NCBI RefSeq assembly: GCF_900111965.1
Contig: NZ_FOJT01000001.1
Location: forward strand, 524,582-588,581
Reading direction: 5' to 3'
Source: Flavobacterium swingsii
GTDB lineage: Bacteria; Bacteroidota; Bacteroidia; Flavobacteriales; Flavobacteriaceae
DNA length: 64,000 nt
The translations under genes were made by a program, and so were the position numbers. Positions 26,871 to 35,846 of the stretch are shown here, piece after piece. The notes under the pieces are model-generated. The model saw only the letters and a program-made list of their open reading frames with translations, did no database searches and was not told the origin of the DNA. How positions within the stretch are numbered: position 1 is the stretch's first letter; each line of letters opens with the position of its first letter.

Positions 26871-27410
26871 ATGGAAAATAACATCGAAAAAAAGTACAAC
26901 GTTTGGATTACGATATTATCAATTGCGATTCCGCTTGTGGTAGCCATTTTATTTAAAGTAAAACTAAGAGATTTAGGTTTCGATGTAAAACCATTATCGT
27001 TCTTGCCACCTATTTACGCAACAATCAATGGGATTACAGCCGTAGTATTAGTTTGGGCGGTTATTTCTATCAAAAATGGAAAACGAAAATTGCACGAGAA
27101 TTTAATGAAAACGGCTATTGCACTTTCGGTAGCATTTTTAGCAATGTATGTTGCTTATCACATGACATCGGAAGCTACAAAATATGGTGGCGAAGGTACT
27201 TTGAAAGCAATTTACTTTTTTATATTAATCACCCACATTACACTATCTATTGTTACTATTCCTTTGGTTTTAGTAACTTATGTTCGTGCATTGGCAGAAA
27301 AATTTGACAAACACAAGAAAATAGCAAAAATTACTTTTCCTATTTGGTTGTATGTTGCCGTTACTGGAGTTATTGTTTATCTAATGATTTCCCCTTACTA
27401 TGTTAAATAG
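26871..27410 (+). CDS. DUF420 domain-containing membrane protein (CtaM-like)
   Basis: A 179-residue inner-membrane protein with five hydrophobic segments and conserved His residues in the helices (KLHENLMKTA, YHMTSEATKYGG, THITLSIV). It belongs to the DUF420 family, to which the oxidase maturation factor CtaM of Gram-positive bacteria is related. A role in assembling the heme-copper oxidase is inferred from this and from its position directly after SCO. Its stop TAG runs directly into a short-repeat-rich tract. Confidence 0.88.
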   Translation: MENNIEKKYNVWITILSIAIPLVVAILFKVKLRDLGFDVKPLSFLPPIYATINGITAVVLVWAVISIKNGKRKLHENLMKTAIALSVAFLAMYVAYHMTSEATKYGGEGTLKAIYFFILITHITLSIVTIPLVLVTYVRALAEKFDKHKKIAKITFPIWLYVAVTGVIVYLMISPYYVK

Positions 27411-27531
27411 AGTCGAAAGTCGACCCGAGCTTGAAAAGCGAACTGGCGAAGCAAAGTCGAAAGTCGAAAGGCAAAATAGAAGCATTATGTTTCTTTTGCT
27501 TATTGCTTATTGCCTATTGCCTATTGCTTCA
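27411..27531. repeat. heptamer repeat tract upstream of and inside the CxxC mini-protein gene
   Basis: Bases 27411-27475 contain AGTCGAAAGTCGA and AAAGTCGAAAGTCGAAAGG, with a 7-base period. Within the next gene, about 27496-27531, the heptamer TTGCTTA/TTGCCTA is repeated about five times. Slippage in the second array would shift the signal-peptide frame. Confidence 0.7.
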
Positions 27532-27693
27532 AATGCGCAATGCGCCATGTGTCGCGCTTCGCTAGAAAGCACAGGAAACGTATCGCAAGCAGAAGCGGTA
27601 AATGATGGGATTGTATACTTAATGATTATTCCGTATGTTCTTGTGGCTCTTATTGCCTTTGCAGTTTATAGAATGTATAGGAAGAAAAAATAA
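27487..27693 (+). CDS. small exported CxxC membrane protein
   Basis: A 68-residue protein with a signal peptide (MFLLLIAYCLLPIASNAQ), a Cys19-A-M-Cys22 motif exactly after the predicted cleavage site, and one C-terminal membrane segment (about 43-62) ending in basic residues. The ATG at 27487 was chosen because the longer frame starts in repeat sequence. The signal peptide is encoded by a heptamer repeat. As the last gene of the SCO/DUF420 group it may be a metal or redox helper of oxidase assembly; no family was recognised. Confidence 0.75.
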   Translation: MFLLLIAYCLLPIASNAQCAMCRASLESTGNVSQAEAVNDGIVYLMIIPYVLVALIAFAVYRMYRKKK

Positions 27694-29091
27694 TTACATT
27701 CCATTTATATTTACTTTCACATTTCCAGTTATATTCAAAAAAGCAACGATAGCATTATTAGTCAATTGCACTTTCTCGAAAACAATATCGTTTAGTTTTC
27801 CGTTTACAAAAACGCCAGTCATAGGCGAATAGTTATTCAAATATTTTAGGATATTTTGTTTTCCTTCTTCTAAATTAGGCTGTATCGAGTAACGACAAGT
27901 GGCTCTTATTTTGTTTAATATTAAACTTTGTGCAAACCAATTGGCAGTTTTCATAAGTTTACTTTTGGTTTCTAAGGCATAATCTAAATCATCAAAAAAC
28001 AATTCTTTTGTTTCTGCATTATATTGCGGGAAACCGGATAAATAAATGCGTCCGTTTAAGCTTCCGAGCATGTCTAATGCAATAACCATTTTGCCTTGTT
28101 TGTGCCAAATTTCTACATTTTGTATGGTTACTTTTCGTTTTCCTGAACCAAATTCTTTTCCTTTAAAATTAGCTGTCATTACTCTCGAAGCATCTTGATA
28201 AGTAGAAACTGCTGCAATGTTTGCCACTACTTTTTCGGGTAAATTTGAAATGGGTTTTAGCACCATTTTTTCTTTGGTAAAATTAGGCTTTGGCTTCTGA
28301 CCTATATAGGATTCCATTAAACATTTAAGACCAACAGTCATTGAAACGGCTTTTTTTTCTAGAGTAGCTTCGGTAGCATATATTTCTTGCGGCGTTACTT
28401 TTAGCCAAGTCTGATACGTTGGACTCATCTCGAATGGTTCGCTTGCTTTTTGCATCATTTCGAGAATATTAGATTTAAAATCGAGTGATTTTTCTAATGA
28501 TTCATCAATAGTTTTTTCGATTTTACTTTTAAAAATCCGAATCGTCGGATTTACTAAATAAGTAATGGGGATTTCTTTTCCAGCAATGATAATCGTTGGA
28601 CTTTCTTGCCATTCAAAATCTTGCAGTTCGGTTGTAGTGGTAATTTTCCAATTACTCATTTTTACATCACTCAAGAAAGTAACAGTTCCGTTTAGGTTTA
28701 ATTCGCGAGTGTCATATAAATTCATTCCTAAAGCCGACGTTCCATATCTGACTTTTGCCCAAATTTTTAGCGGAACAATTGTTTTTAGTTTGTTGTCTTC
28801 TTCCGAAATTAGTATGGAAGCATTTTTCCAGATTTTCATTTCGGTTTTATCATCATCAATATTATGATCATCATAAATTAATCCGACCAAAGCTTTATTG
28901 GTTTGATTTTCAATATCTTTTAATGTCAAATTTACAGGGAAACTAATATATGAAGAAGTTACAGAATAGTTTATAGGCGTCGCCTCATCTGGTTCTGGCT
29001 TCATGAGTTCTATTTTTTGAGTTGACGAACAACCAGTATAAAAAATCGCCATCGCAAATAATCCAATAATCCAAAAAATGTTTTTCATCAA
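27694..29091 (-). CDS. DUF4403 family lipoprotein
   Basis: A 465-residue exported protein with a lipoprotein signal: the lipobox FYTGC puts the lipidated Cys near residue 21. The mature protein matches the DUF4403 family in length and pattern; repeated strand-rich modules and the motif IRIFKSKIEKTIDESL are seen, suggesting two related lipid-transfer-like (BPI/TULIP) halves, which is my inference. The start could be the second ATG at 29088. Its stop abuts the stop of the CxxC mini-protein. A TACATTTG box at 29113-29106 on its strand may be its -7 element. Confidence 0.85.
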   Translation of the reverse strand: MMKNIFWIIGLFAMAIFYTGCSSTQKIELMKPEPDEATPINYSVTSSYISFPVNLTLKDIENQTNKALVGLIYDDHNIDDDKTEMKIWKNASILISEEDNKLKTIVPLKIWAKVRYGTSALGMNLYDTRELNLNGTVTFLSDVKMSNWKITTTTELQDFEWQESPTIIIAGKEIPITYLVNPTIRIFKSKIEKTIDESLEKSLDFKSNILEMMQKASEPFEMSPTYQTWLKVTPQEIYATEATLEKKAVSMTVGLKCLMESYIGQKPKPNFTKEKMVLKPISNLPEKVVANIAAVSTYQDASRVMTANFKGKEFGSGKRKVTIQNVEIWHKQGKMVIALDMLGSLNGRIYLSGFPQYNAETKELFFDDLDYALETKSKLMKTANWFAQSLILNKIRATCRYSIQPNLEEGKQNILKYLNNYSPMTGVFVNGKLNDIVFEKVQLTNNAIVAFLNITGNVKVNINGM

Positions 29092-29235
29092 AAAAATAAT
29101 TTGAGCAAATGTAAAATTATTTTTTAGAAACTTTCATTCATTAATTGTAACAAATTGTTAAAGCAAGAGTCTTATTGTAAATTTAATTAGAAAAGAATTA
29201 AATTCGCTAAACATAAAATTCCCATATTATATAAA

Positions 29236-30678
29236 ATGCAAAATATAAAATACTTATTTTTAATAACCACAACATTATTCTGTTCTTTTGTTTCCTTTGG
29301 TCAAGCCAAAAAATGGACACTCGAAGAATGTGTGACTTATGCTGTCGAGCATAATATTTCGATAAAACAATCTACTTTAGACAAAGAATTGTCCGATATT
29401 TCTAAAAAAGATGCCATAGGGAAATTTCTACCTTCGGTAAATGCACAAGGTTCTCATTCTTGGAATATTGGTTTAAATCAGAATATTACCACAGGTTTGT
29501 TAGAAAACCAGACAACACAATTTACTTCAGCAGGATTAAATGTTGGGATTGATATTTATAAAGGACTGCAAAACCAAAATCAGTTGCGAAAAGCAAATCT
29601 TACTAGAATTGCTTCTCAATATCAGCTAACAAAAATGCAAGAAGATGTTTCGTTAAATGTTGTAAATGCTTATTTGCAAATACTTTTTAACAAAGAAAAT
29701 CTAAAAGTGCAACAGCAACAATTGGCTTACGATAACAAACAATTAGAAAGAACCAACGAACTGGTTGATGCTGGAGTAACACCTCGTGGCGATTTACTCG
29801 ATGTGAAAGCGACTGTTGCTACAGATAATCAGCGATTGATTGCTGCCGAAAACGCATTGTTTTTATCTAAATTAAGTTTAGCACAGTTGTTGCAAATTGA
29901 TGATTTTCAAGAATTTGATATTGCTGATGCAGAAATTCCTGTTCAAGAAAGCACCGTTTTGATGCAAGATCCAAAAGTGATTTTAGACAAAGCAAAAGAA
30001 ACTAGGACCGATTTAAAAATCGCCCAAACGAATGTACAGATTGCTGAAAAAGATGTCAAAATTGCTCGTGGTGCTTATCAGCCAACATTACAAGGTTTTT
30101 ACAGTTTTAGTACACGCGCAGGATATTCGGATAGAGTCGTGGGGTTTGAGCCAAATACTAGTAATCCGACATCGGCAATTGGTTATGTAGATGGTACAGG
30201 CCAAAAAGTTTTGCAGCCTAATTTCTCTACCATTTTAGGTAAACCAGATGCAGTTTTTAATCAGTTTAGTGATAATAAAGGACAAAGTTTTGGATTAAAT
30301 TTGAATGTTCCGATTTTTAACGGATTTTCAGTAAGAAATAATGTGGCTCGTTCTAAAATTGCGCTAGATCGTTCGAAAATAACTTTGCAACAACAAGAAT
30401 TAGATTTAGAAAGAACCGTTTTTACAGCTTATACCGACACAAAAGGTGCACAAAAAACTCATGAAGCAGCCGTTTCAACATTAGAAGCAAGACAACAATC
30501 ATTCAACTATGCAAAAGAAAGATATGAAGTAGGACTCATGAATGTTTTCGATTTCAATCAAGCTCAAACTTTATTTGTAAATGCCCAATCGGAAGCTTTA
30601 AGAACCAAATACGATTATATTTTTAGAACTAAAATTTTAGAGTTTTATTTCGGAATTCCAATTATTAAAAAACAATAA
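29236..30678 (+). CDS. TolC family outer-membrane efflux protein
   Basis: A 480-residue outer-membrane channel of tripartite exporters. It has a signal peptide ending about SFGQ (residue 23) and KKWTLEECVTYAVEHNISIKQ, the conserved TolC start; two OEP repeats follow with long helices (about 125-225 and 360-440) and the strand regions between. The C-terminal RYEVGLMNVFDFNQAQTLFVNAQSEALRTKYDYIF is diagnostic. It lies six bases before the adaptor gene, forming a two-gene operon that lacks its inner-membrane transporter. Confidence 0.92.
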   Translation: MQNIKYLFLITTTLFCSFVSFGQAKKWTLEECVTYAVEHNISIKQSTLDKELSDISKKDAIGKFLPSVNAQGSHSWNIGLNQNITTGLLENQTTQFTSAGLNVGIDIYKGLQNQNQLRKANLTRIASQYQLTKMQEDVSLNVVNAYLQILFNKENLKVQQQQLAYDNKQLERTNELVDAGVTPRGDLLDVKATVATDNQRLIAAENALFLSKLSLAQLLQIDDFQEFDIADAEIPVQESTVLMQDPKVILDKAKETRTDLKIAQTNVQIAEKDVKIARGAYQPTLQGFYSFSTRAGYSDRVVGFEPNTSNPTSAIGYVDGTGQKVLQPNFSTILGKPDAVFNQFSDNKGQSFGLNLNVPIFNGFSVRNNVARSKIALDRSKITLQQQELDLERTVFTAYTDTKGAQKTHEAAVSTLEARQQSFNYAKERYEVGLMNVFDFNQAQTLFVNAQSEALRTKYDYIFRTKILEFYFGIPIIKKQ

Positions 30679-30684
30679 GTTATC

Positions 30685-32022
30685 ATGACAAAAAAGACAA
30701 AATATATTTTATTAGGATTAGTTGTTACCGCAGCTATAGGAGCATATTATCTTATAAATTCAGGTGTTATAGGCAGCAATAATAAAGGTAAAGAAGTCGA
30801 AATTGCAACAATAGCACAACGAACTGTAACTGAAACCGTTTCTGGAACTGGAAAAATTCAGCCAGAAATTGAAGTCAAAATTTCATCGGAAGTTTCGGGA
30901 GAAATTATTGCACTTCCTATAAAAGAAGGCCAAATTGTCAAAAAAGGAGATTTATTAGTAAGAGTAAATCCAAAATTATATACACAAGGATTAAATCGTT
31001 CGCAAGCTGGTTTGTCTAATACTAAAGCTGGTTTGAGTCAAACCGATGCTCAGTTTAAAGAAGCAAAAGCAAGTTATGAGAGAAGTAAAAAATTATATGA
31101 TAAAGGTATAATTTCTAGAGCAGAATGGGACAAAACTGTAGCTACTTACGAAGGTGCACAAGCGGCCAAACAAGGAGCGTATTATAACGTACAAAGTGCC
31201 TCGGCAACGGTAAATGAGTCTAGAGAAAACTTAGGAAAAACTGCAATTTATGCACCTATTGATGGAACGATTTCTAAATTAGACGTAGAATTAGGCGAAC
31301 GTGTTTTAGGTACGCAACAAATGACAGGAACCGAAATGATGCGTGTTGCCGACCTAAATAATATGGAAGTTGAAGTAGATGTAAATGAAAATGATATTGT
31401 AAAAATTGCTATTGGAGATGCCGCAAAAGTTGAAGTAGATGCTTATTTGAAGAAAGAATTTCAAGGAATTGTAACGAGTATTTCAAATTCTGCCAGCGCA
31501 ACACTTTCTGCCGATCAAGTAACTAATTTTAAAGTGAAAGTTAGAATTCTTAAAGAATCTTACCAAGATTTAATGGTAGGAAAACCAACTAGTTTTTCTC
31601 CTTTTCGTCCAGGAATGACAGCAACTGTCGATATTATTACCACTCGTAAAGAAAACGTTATTGCAATCCCAATTAGCGCCGTTGTTATGAGAACCGATAC
31701 GACTTCTTCACGTAAAGAACTTATTATTGAAGGCGAAAACTCAGACAATTCAGATGAAACACCAGAAGTAAAAAATGAAAAAAGATACGAATGCGTTTTT
31801 GTAAAAGTGGGTGATAAAGTAAAACTTCGCATCGTAACGACAGGAATCCAAGATGATACTTATATAGAAGTGCTATCTGGTCTAAAAAAAGGAGAAACTA
31901 TTGTAACTGGACCTTATACAACGGTTACCAAAGAACTAAATCCTGACGATGTAGTTTATGTAAAAACCAAGGAAGAAATTGCTGCCGAAAAGAAAAAAGA
32001 AAGAGATCGTAAAGACGATTAA
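30685..32022 (+). CDS. efflux periplasmic adaptor (MacA/HlyD-like)
   Basis: A 445-residue membrane-fusion protein anchored by an N-terminal segment (about 7-25). It has the barrel-sandwich lipoyl motif (VSGEIIALPIKEGQIVKKGDLLVRV), a helical hairpin (about 100-170), the second lipoyl half (TAIYAPIDGTISKLDVELGERV) and beta-barrel and membrane-proximal domains. Such MacA-like proteins link TolC to a MacB-type ABC permease. A strong terminator follows directly, so the permease must be elsewhere. The C terminus is a highly charged Lys/Glu tail. Confidence 0.92.
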   Translation: MTKKTKYILLGLVVTAAIGAYYLINSGVIGSNNKGKEVEIATIAQRTVTETVSGTGKIQPEIEVKISSEVSGEIIALPIKEGQIVKKGDLLVRVNPKLYTQGLNRSQAGLSNTKAGLSQTDAQFKEAKASYERSKKLYDKGIISRAEWDKTVATYEGAQAAKQGAYYNVQSASATVNESRENLGKTAIYAPIDGTISKLDVELGERVLGTQQMTGTEMMRVADLNNMEVEVDVNENDIVKIAIGDAAKVEVDAYLKKEFQGIVTSISNSASATLSADQVTNFKVKVRILKESYQDLMVGKPTSFSPFRPGMTATVDIITTRKENVIAIPISAVVMRTDTTSSRKELIIEGENSDNSDETPEVKNEKRYECVFVKVGDKVKLRIVTTGIQDDTYIEVLSGLKKGETIVTGPYTTVTKELNPDDVVYVKTKEEIAAEKKKERDRKDD

Positions 32023-32023
32023 T

Positions 32024-32052
32024 AAAAAAAGCTCCGTTTAGGAGCTTTTTTT
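32024..32052. terminator. bidirectional rho-independent terminator
   Basis: AAAAAAAGCTCC, loop GTTTA, GGAGCTTTTTTT. It closes the TolC-adaptor operon and can serve the convergent remB transcript. Confidence 0.92.
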
Positions 32053-32075
32053 ATTACTATACTTTGAACACTTTT

Positions 32076-34193
32076 TTAATAATCTAAATACCAGTTAAAC
32101 ACATCGGCACGCAATCCTATCGAAAACCAAGTAGTGCTTTCTTTGAATATTGCAGTAGTATTTTCTTGTGGCGAAAAATCTCTGTAAATTAAATTTCCAA
32201 AAAGTTTCAGATTTGTACTCGGGTTTAGTAAATATCCCGCCTGAATATCCGCAATAAAAACATTGGTTTTATTCCCTTGTCCTATTGCAACACCTTTTTC
32301 ATAAGCTCTTGAATCGTCGTAGTCTTTGTAAATATTAGAACCATAGTTTTTTGCATCGGTTGCTGTATCAAAATCGAAACCACGAACTCCCATGCTTATT
32401 TTTGCATCGGCAAACAATCTGTTTTTATGAAAACGCGCAATTCCTGTTAGCTCTTTAAAGTTAGAACCCCAATTGTGACCCATGCTTTGGTTGTTGTGAC
32501 CGTAATTTGTAATTGCGTTGCTATGTCCGTAAACATAAGGGCGCACATGATTATATTCTGCTTGCAGGTATAGATTTTTCATCCCAAAAGCATTAAAATA
32601 TTTGGCTCCCAATTGGTAACCGTATTTGTTTTTCCAACTTTTCTCGCCAGATTTCATATCACCAAGTGAGAATTCGTCGAGCAAGAATTGTCCGTATAAA
32701 TTAATATTATTATTCCATTTGTATTTTGAAGTAATTCCTAAAACTGCGTTTCCGCTTCTTGCTGATGAAGAAAATTCGACCGAACGATAAAAAATAATTG
32801 GGTTTACAAAATTAAGATCAAAACCACGATTGTTGTCATTTGTCCAAATTACCGATTCGAAAAAACCAATATTCAACCTCTTTGAAGCATTCCAACTCAA
32901 ATAATGGTTTGCCATATATTTTGTAGCATACGTTCTATCTAAAGTTACGTCTTTGCGAACATCTTTGAGCCACATATACGTATTGGTGTATTTTATTTTC
33001 CAGAATGTGGTGTTTATTTTAACAAACGGATACGGACTCGCACCATCGCCTTCCAACAAAGAACGATAACCATCTCCTATAAAATTTCGGCTGTAACCCA
33101 ACTGCAAGTTAAGGTGTTTGCTTGGCGTGTAAGTAATATTTGCATCGGCAGAAGGGAAATCGTATTTTGTAGTTTTAAAATCTTTTGCAATACCAATTCC
33201 TGGAATTATTGCTGGATTTCCGCCTGATGGCTGAATAGAATTTGCGTATCTATTATAATAATCAGCAAAAACACCTTGACTTTCGTAAATGGTTGTGGTA
33301 AAGTCTAATTGTTCGCCCAATCCTCCTTGTATTTGCAAACCACGCGTATTTACATAAGTATAATCTTCGGTGCTTGGATTACTTTTTCCCATTCGTAAAT
33401 CGAAAATAGGATTTAGTGCAAACCAATAATCTTCTCCTTGTATGGCAACTAAGTTTTCGTTAAACAATTTTCGTCCCCACCAACCTTCTTTCTTAATTTT
33501 GATTGCATCATAAGCCGCATCAAAATTATGATATTTTGCAACTTCGGAGTAAGTATATGGTTTTGATGCCGTATGATTATTAGTACCAACTTGGTTCATC
33601 TCACCATCAAAATTGGTGTATAAATTATGTGAGAAAGGAATATTAAGATGACTTTTGAATTGTGGATTCTTAAATTCTTTATAATTTAATTTTACAGATT
33701 CGAATTCTGGATTTTCTTTATTTGCTAAAACCGAAGGTGAATTTGCAATTTTATTTTCTAGTAATAATTTTTCGGCAGCAATTTCGGCAGCACTTTGCAA
33801 CGGAATGGCTATTGTAAATGTATATTTTGCATAGGTTGGTTTTCCGTTATAAGTTGGTGGCGTAATTTTTGGAAAAGCCGAAAAAACCCTTTTTGTTTCG
33901 GTTATTAGCTCCGAGTACATTGCATCTGCGTACAATACTTTGAATGTTCCTGTGCTATCTACTTCAAACAATGTGATGATTTTTCCCTTGAAATTATCTT
34001 GCTTTACAACTTCTGGCAATTGAAAATTATTATAAACAAAATCTTGTAATTGATTGTTAAAACAAGTTTCTAATTCTTGATTCATTGTGTTTTCACAAGC
34101 CGGAAAAACTGGGAATTTTTCTTGATTACTCACTTGCGAAAATGAATTTTGCACGAAGAAAAAAACTATAATTAGTAAAAGGTATTTTTTCAT
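32076..34193 (-). CDS. remB: gliding motility protein RemB
   Basis: An exported protein of 705 residues needed for full gliding in Flavobacterium johnsoniae. The ATG at 34193 gives a signal peptide MKKYLLLIIVFFFVQNSFSQ. Residues about 40-150 resemble a TonB C-terminal-like domain (KGKIITLFEVDSTGTFKVL...YTFTIAIPL). From about 190 on, a large strand-rich barrel resembles Wzi-type capsule assembly proteins. The assignment rests on this domain order and on my memory that remB lies a few genes from sprA in that species, as here. It follows deoC by 10 bases. Confidence 0.82.
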   Translation of the reverse strand: MKKYLLLIIVFFFVQNSFSQVSNQEKFPVFPACENTMNQELETCFNNQLQDFVYNNFQLPEVVKQDNFKGKIITLFEVDSTGTFKVLYADAMYSELITETKRVFSAFPKITPPTYNGKPTYAKYTFTIAIPLQSAAEIAAEKLLLENKIANSPSVLANKENPEFESVKLNYKEFKNPQFKSHLNIPFSHNLYTNFDGEMNQVGTNNHTASKPYTYSEVAKYHNFDAAYDAIKIKKEGWWGRKLFNENLVAIQGEDYWFALNPIFDLRMGKSNPSTEDYTYVNTRGLQIQGGLGEQLDFTTTIYESQGVFADYYNRYANSIQPSGGNPAIIPGIGIAKDFKTTKYDFPSADANITYTPSKHLNLQLGYSRNFIGDGYRSLLEGDGASPYPFVKINTTFWKIKYTNTYMWLKDVRKDVTLDRTYATKYMANHYLSWNASKRLNIGFFESVIWTNDNNRGFDLNFVNPIIFYRSVEFSSSARSGNAVLGITSKYKWNNNINLYGQFLLDEFSLGDMKSGEKSWKNKYGYQLGAKYFNAFGMKNLYLQAEYNHVRPYVYGHSNAITNYGHNNQSMGHNWGSNFKELTGIARFHKNRLFADAKISMGVRGFDFDTATDAKNYGSNIYKDYDDSRAYEKGVAIGQGNKTNVFIADIQAGYLLNPSTNLKLFGNLIYRDFSPQENTTAIFKESTTWFSIGLRADVFNWYLDY

Positions 34194-34203
34194 TGTATAT
34201 TTT

Positions 34204-34947
34204 TTAATAATTTCCTGTAGAAACATTTCCGTCTGCAATGGTTTTTGCTGCCGATGTTCCTATTCTTTTCACACCCAATCTAATCATTGCCAAAGCCTCC
34301 TCTAGCGTTCTTACACCACCAGCTGCTTTTACAGGAAGCGGATTTGAGTTTTCCAACATTAAAATAATGGTAGGAATTGTAGCTCCGTTTGGCAAATTAT
34401 CTTCTGTTTTATAAAAACCTGTCGATGATTTTACAAATATATGCACAAAATTCTCTTCTTTGAAATTGGCAATAATTGTATTTTTTATCAATGCCGAAAC
34501 CTGAATAATCTGATGGTTTGTAAGCGCCGCCACTTCGATAATAAATTTGACTGCTTTTTTATGCGACAATCCCAATTGTGTGCAAGCAATAATTTCTTGT
34601 TTTATTAATGTTGTTTCTCCTCTTTTGAAGGCTTCATAGTTTATTACATAATCAAGTTCATCTGCGTGATTGTTTATCGCTTCCTGTGCTTCTTCCAGTT
34701 TTTTGTCTAAACTAGAATTTCCTTCAGGAAAATCGATAACTGTTCCTATTAACACTTTCGAATTGGCTTTTTCTATCATTTTTTTAGCCAATTGTACTTT
34801 ATCAGGACGAATCATAACCAACTTAAATTCCTCGCTAATGGCTTCATGAATGAAATTTTCGACCACTTTTGTGTTTTCAATTTCAGACAAATTGGCTTGC
34901 AATGCTGTTTTTAGGTAAGTAGAATCTAGATATTGCTTAATATTCAT
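34204..34947 (-). CDS. deoC: deoxyribose-phosphate aldolase
   Basis: Splits 2-deoxyribose 5-phosphate into glyceraldehyde 3-phosphate and acetaldehyde in deoxynucleoside breakdown. The Schiff-base lysine is Lys173 in HIFVKSSTGFYK, and VKAAGGVRTLEEALAMIRLGVKRIGTS carries the phosphate-binding GGVR and GTS motifs. At 247 residues it is a complete TIM barrel. It precedes remB by 10 bases and is separated from vanZ by a terminator. Confidence 0.94.
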   Translation of the reverse strand: MNIKQYLDSTYLKTALQANLSEIENTKVVENFIHEAISEEFKLVMIRPDKVQLAKKMIEKANSKVLIGTVIDFPEGNSSLDKKLEEAQEAINNHADELDYVINYEAFKRGETTLIKQEIIACTQLGLSHKKAVKFIIEVAALTNHQIIQVSALIKNTIIANFKEENFVHIFVKSSTGFYKTEDNLPNGATIPTIILMLENSNPLPVKAAGGVRTLEEALAMIRLGVKRIGTSAAKTIADGNVSTGNY

Positions 34948-34975
34948 AATATGAATGACAGATTAAAGTATAAAA

Positions 34976-35006
34976 ATAGAAAAATCCCACCGAAATGGGA
35001 TGTTTT
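34976..35006 (-). terminator. rho-independent terminator after vanZ-like gene
   Basis: On the minus strand ATCCCA (35001-34996), loop TTTCGG, TGGGAT (34989-34984), then TTTTC. It isolates the gcvH-vanZ transcript from deoC-remB. Confidence 0.78.
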
Positions 35007-35021
35007 TCTTATAATATTTAT

Positions 35022-35429
35022 TTATCGAATACTTCCGATGTTTTTATTTTCTTTAAAGAATTTTGTTGCTACAAAAATCCCTACTAAAGTTCCTGTACTG
35101 TTAGCAACAACGTCCCAAAAATCTGCTTGTCGAGTTGTTGTTATACTTTTTTGGGCAAACTCGATGGCTATTCCTAACCCTATCGAAATGAGTACTAAAA
35201 CGATTTTATTATTCAACAACACACTATTTTTAAATACTAAATAGCGATACCACAAAATAACAAAACCAAAATAGAAAGTAAAATGAACTACTTTATCTGC
35301 ATTTGGAAAATTAAATTTTGGAGCATTTACCGTAGTTTTTAAACTCAGATAAAGTATCAAAAACGTCCAAAGAAGAGCAATCCAAATAGCGTTTTTATTA
35401 GGCGCCAATAAGTTTTTTATAGTCATCAC
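35022..35429 (-). CDS. VanZ family membrane protein
   Basis: A 135-residue inner-membrane protein with four hydrophobic segments. FPNADKVVHFTFYFGFVILW and GIAIEFAQKSITTTRQADFWDVVANSTGTLVG carry the VanZ pattern (K-x-x-H in the first loop, E-x-x-Q and D-x-x-N later). VanZ gives low teicoplanin resistance in enterococci, but the role of the common chromosomal relatives is unknown. The start lies inside the 3' end of gcvH (about 30 bases of overlap; 35429 or 35426), so translation is probably coupled. Confidence 0.85.
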   Translation of the reverse strand: MMTIKNLLAPNKNAIWIALLWTFLILYLSLKTTVNAPKFNFPNADKVVHFTFYFGFVILWYRYLVFKNSVLLNNKIVLVLISIGLGIAIEFAQKSITTTRQADFWDVVANSTGTLVGIFVATKFFKENKNIGSIR

Positions 35430-35778
35430 TAGAAAGTAGGTTTTCGATTTCAGATGGATTTGAAATTTTCACCTTAATCATCCAAGCTTTTCCATAAGGA
35501 TCTGCATTTACAACTTCTGGAGTTACTTCAAGTTCTTCGTTAAATTCGATAATTTCGCCAGAAAGTGGTAAGAATAAATCCGATACTGTTTTTACAGCTT
35601 CCACTGTTCCAAAAACTTCGTCTTGTGCTAAAGTTTGATCTAATGTTTCTACTTCAACATATACGATATCTCCTAATTCTTTTTGAGCAAAATCGGTAAT
35701 TCCTACCGTAGCGATGTCTCCATCAATGCTTATCCATTCGTGGTCTTTTGTGTACTTTAAGTTAGCTGGTATGTTCAT
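35398..35778 (-). CDS. gcvH: glycine cleavage system H protein
   Basis: The lipoyl carrier that shuttles the aminomethyl group between the P, T and L proteins of glycine decarboxylase. The lipoylated Lys63 is in EAVKTVSDLFLPLSGEI. At 126 residues it is complete and begins MNIPANLKYTKDHEW as usual. P, T and L genes are not adjacent, which is normal in Flavobacteria. It lies between sprA and vanZ, and overlaps the latter. Confidence 0.96.
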   Translation of the reverse strand: MNIPANLKYTKDHEWISIDGDIATVGITDFAQKELGDIVYVEVETLDQTLAQDEVFGTVEAVKTVSDLFLPLSGEIIEFNEELEVTPEVVNADPYGKAWMIKVKISNPSEIENLLSSDDYKKLIGA

Positions 35779-35846
35779 TTTGTTGTTTAATTTTAATTTG
35801 AAACAAAAGTAAAATTATTACTGTAATAATCTTATTTTTTTAATAA

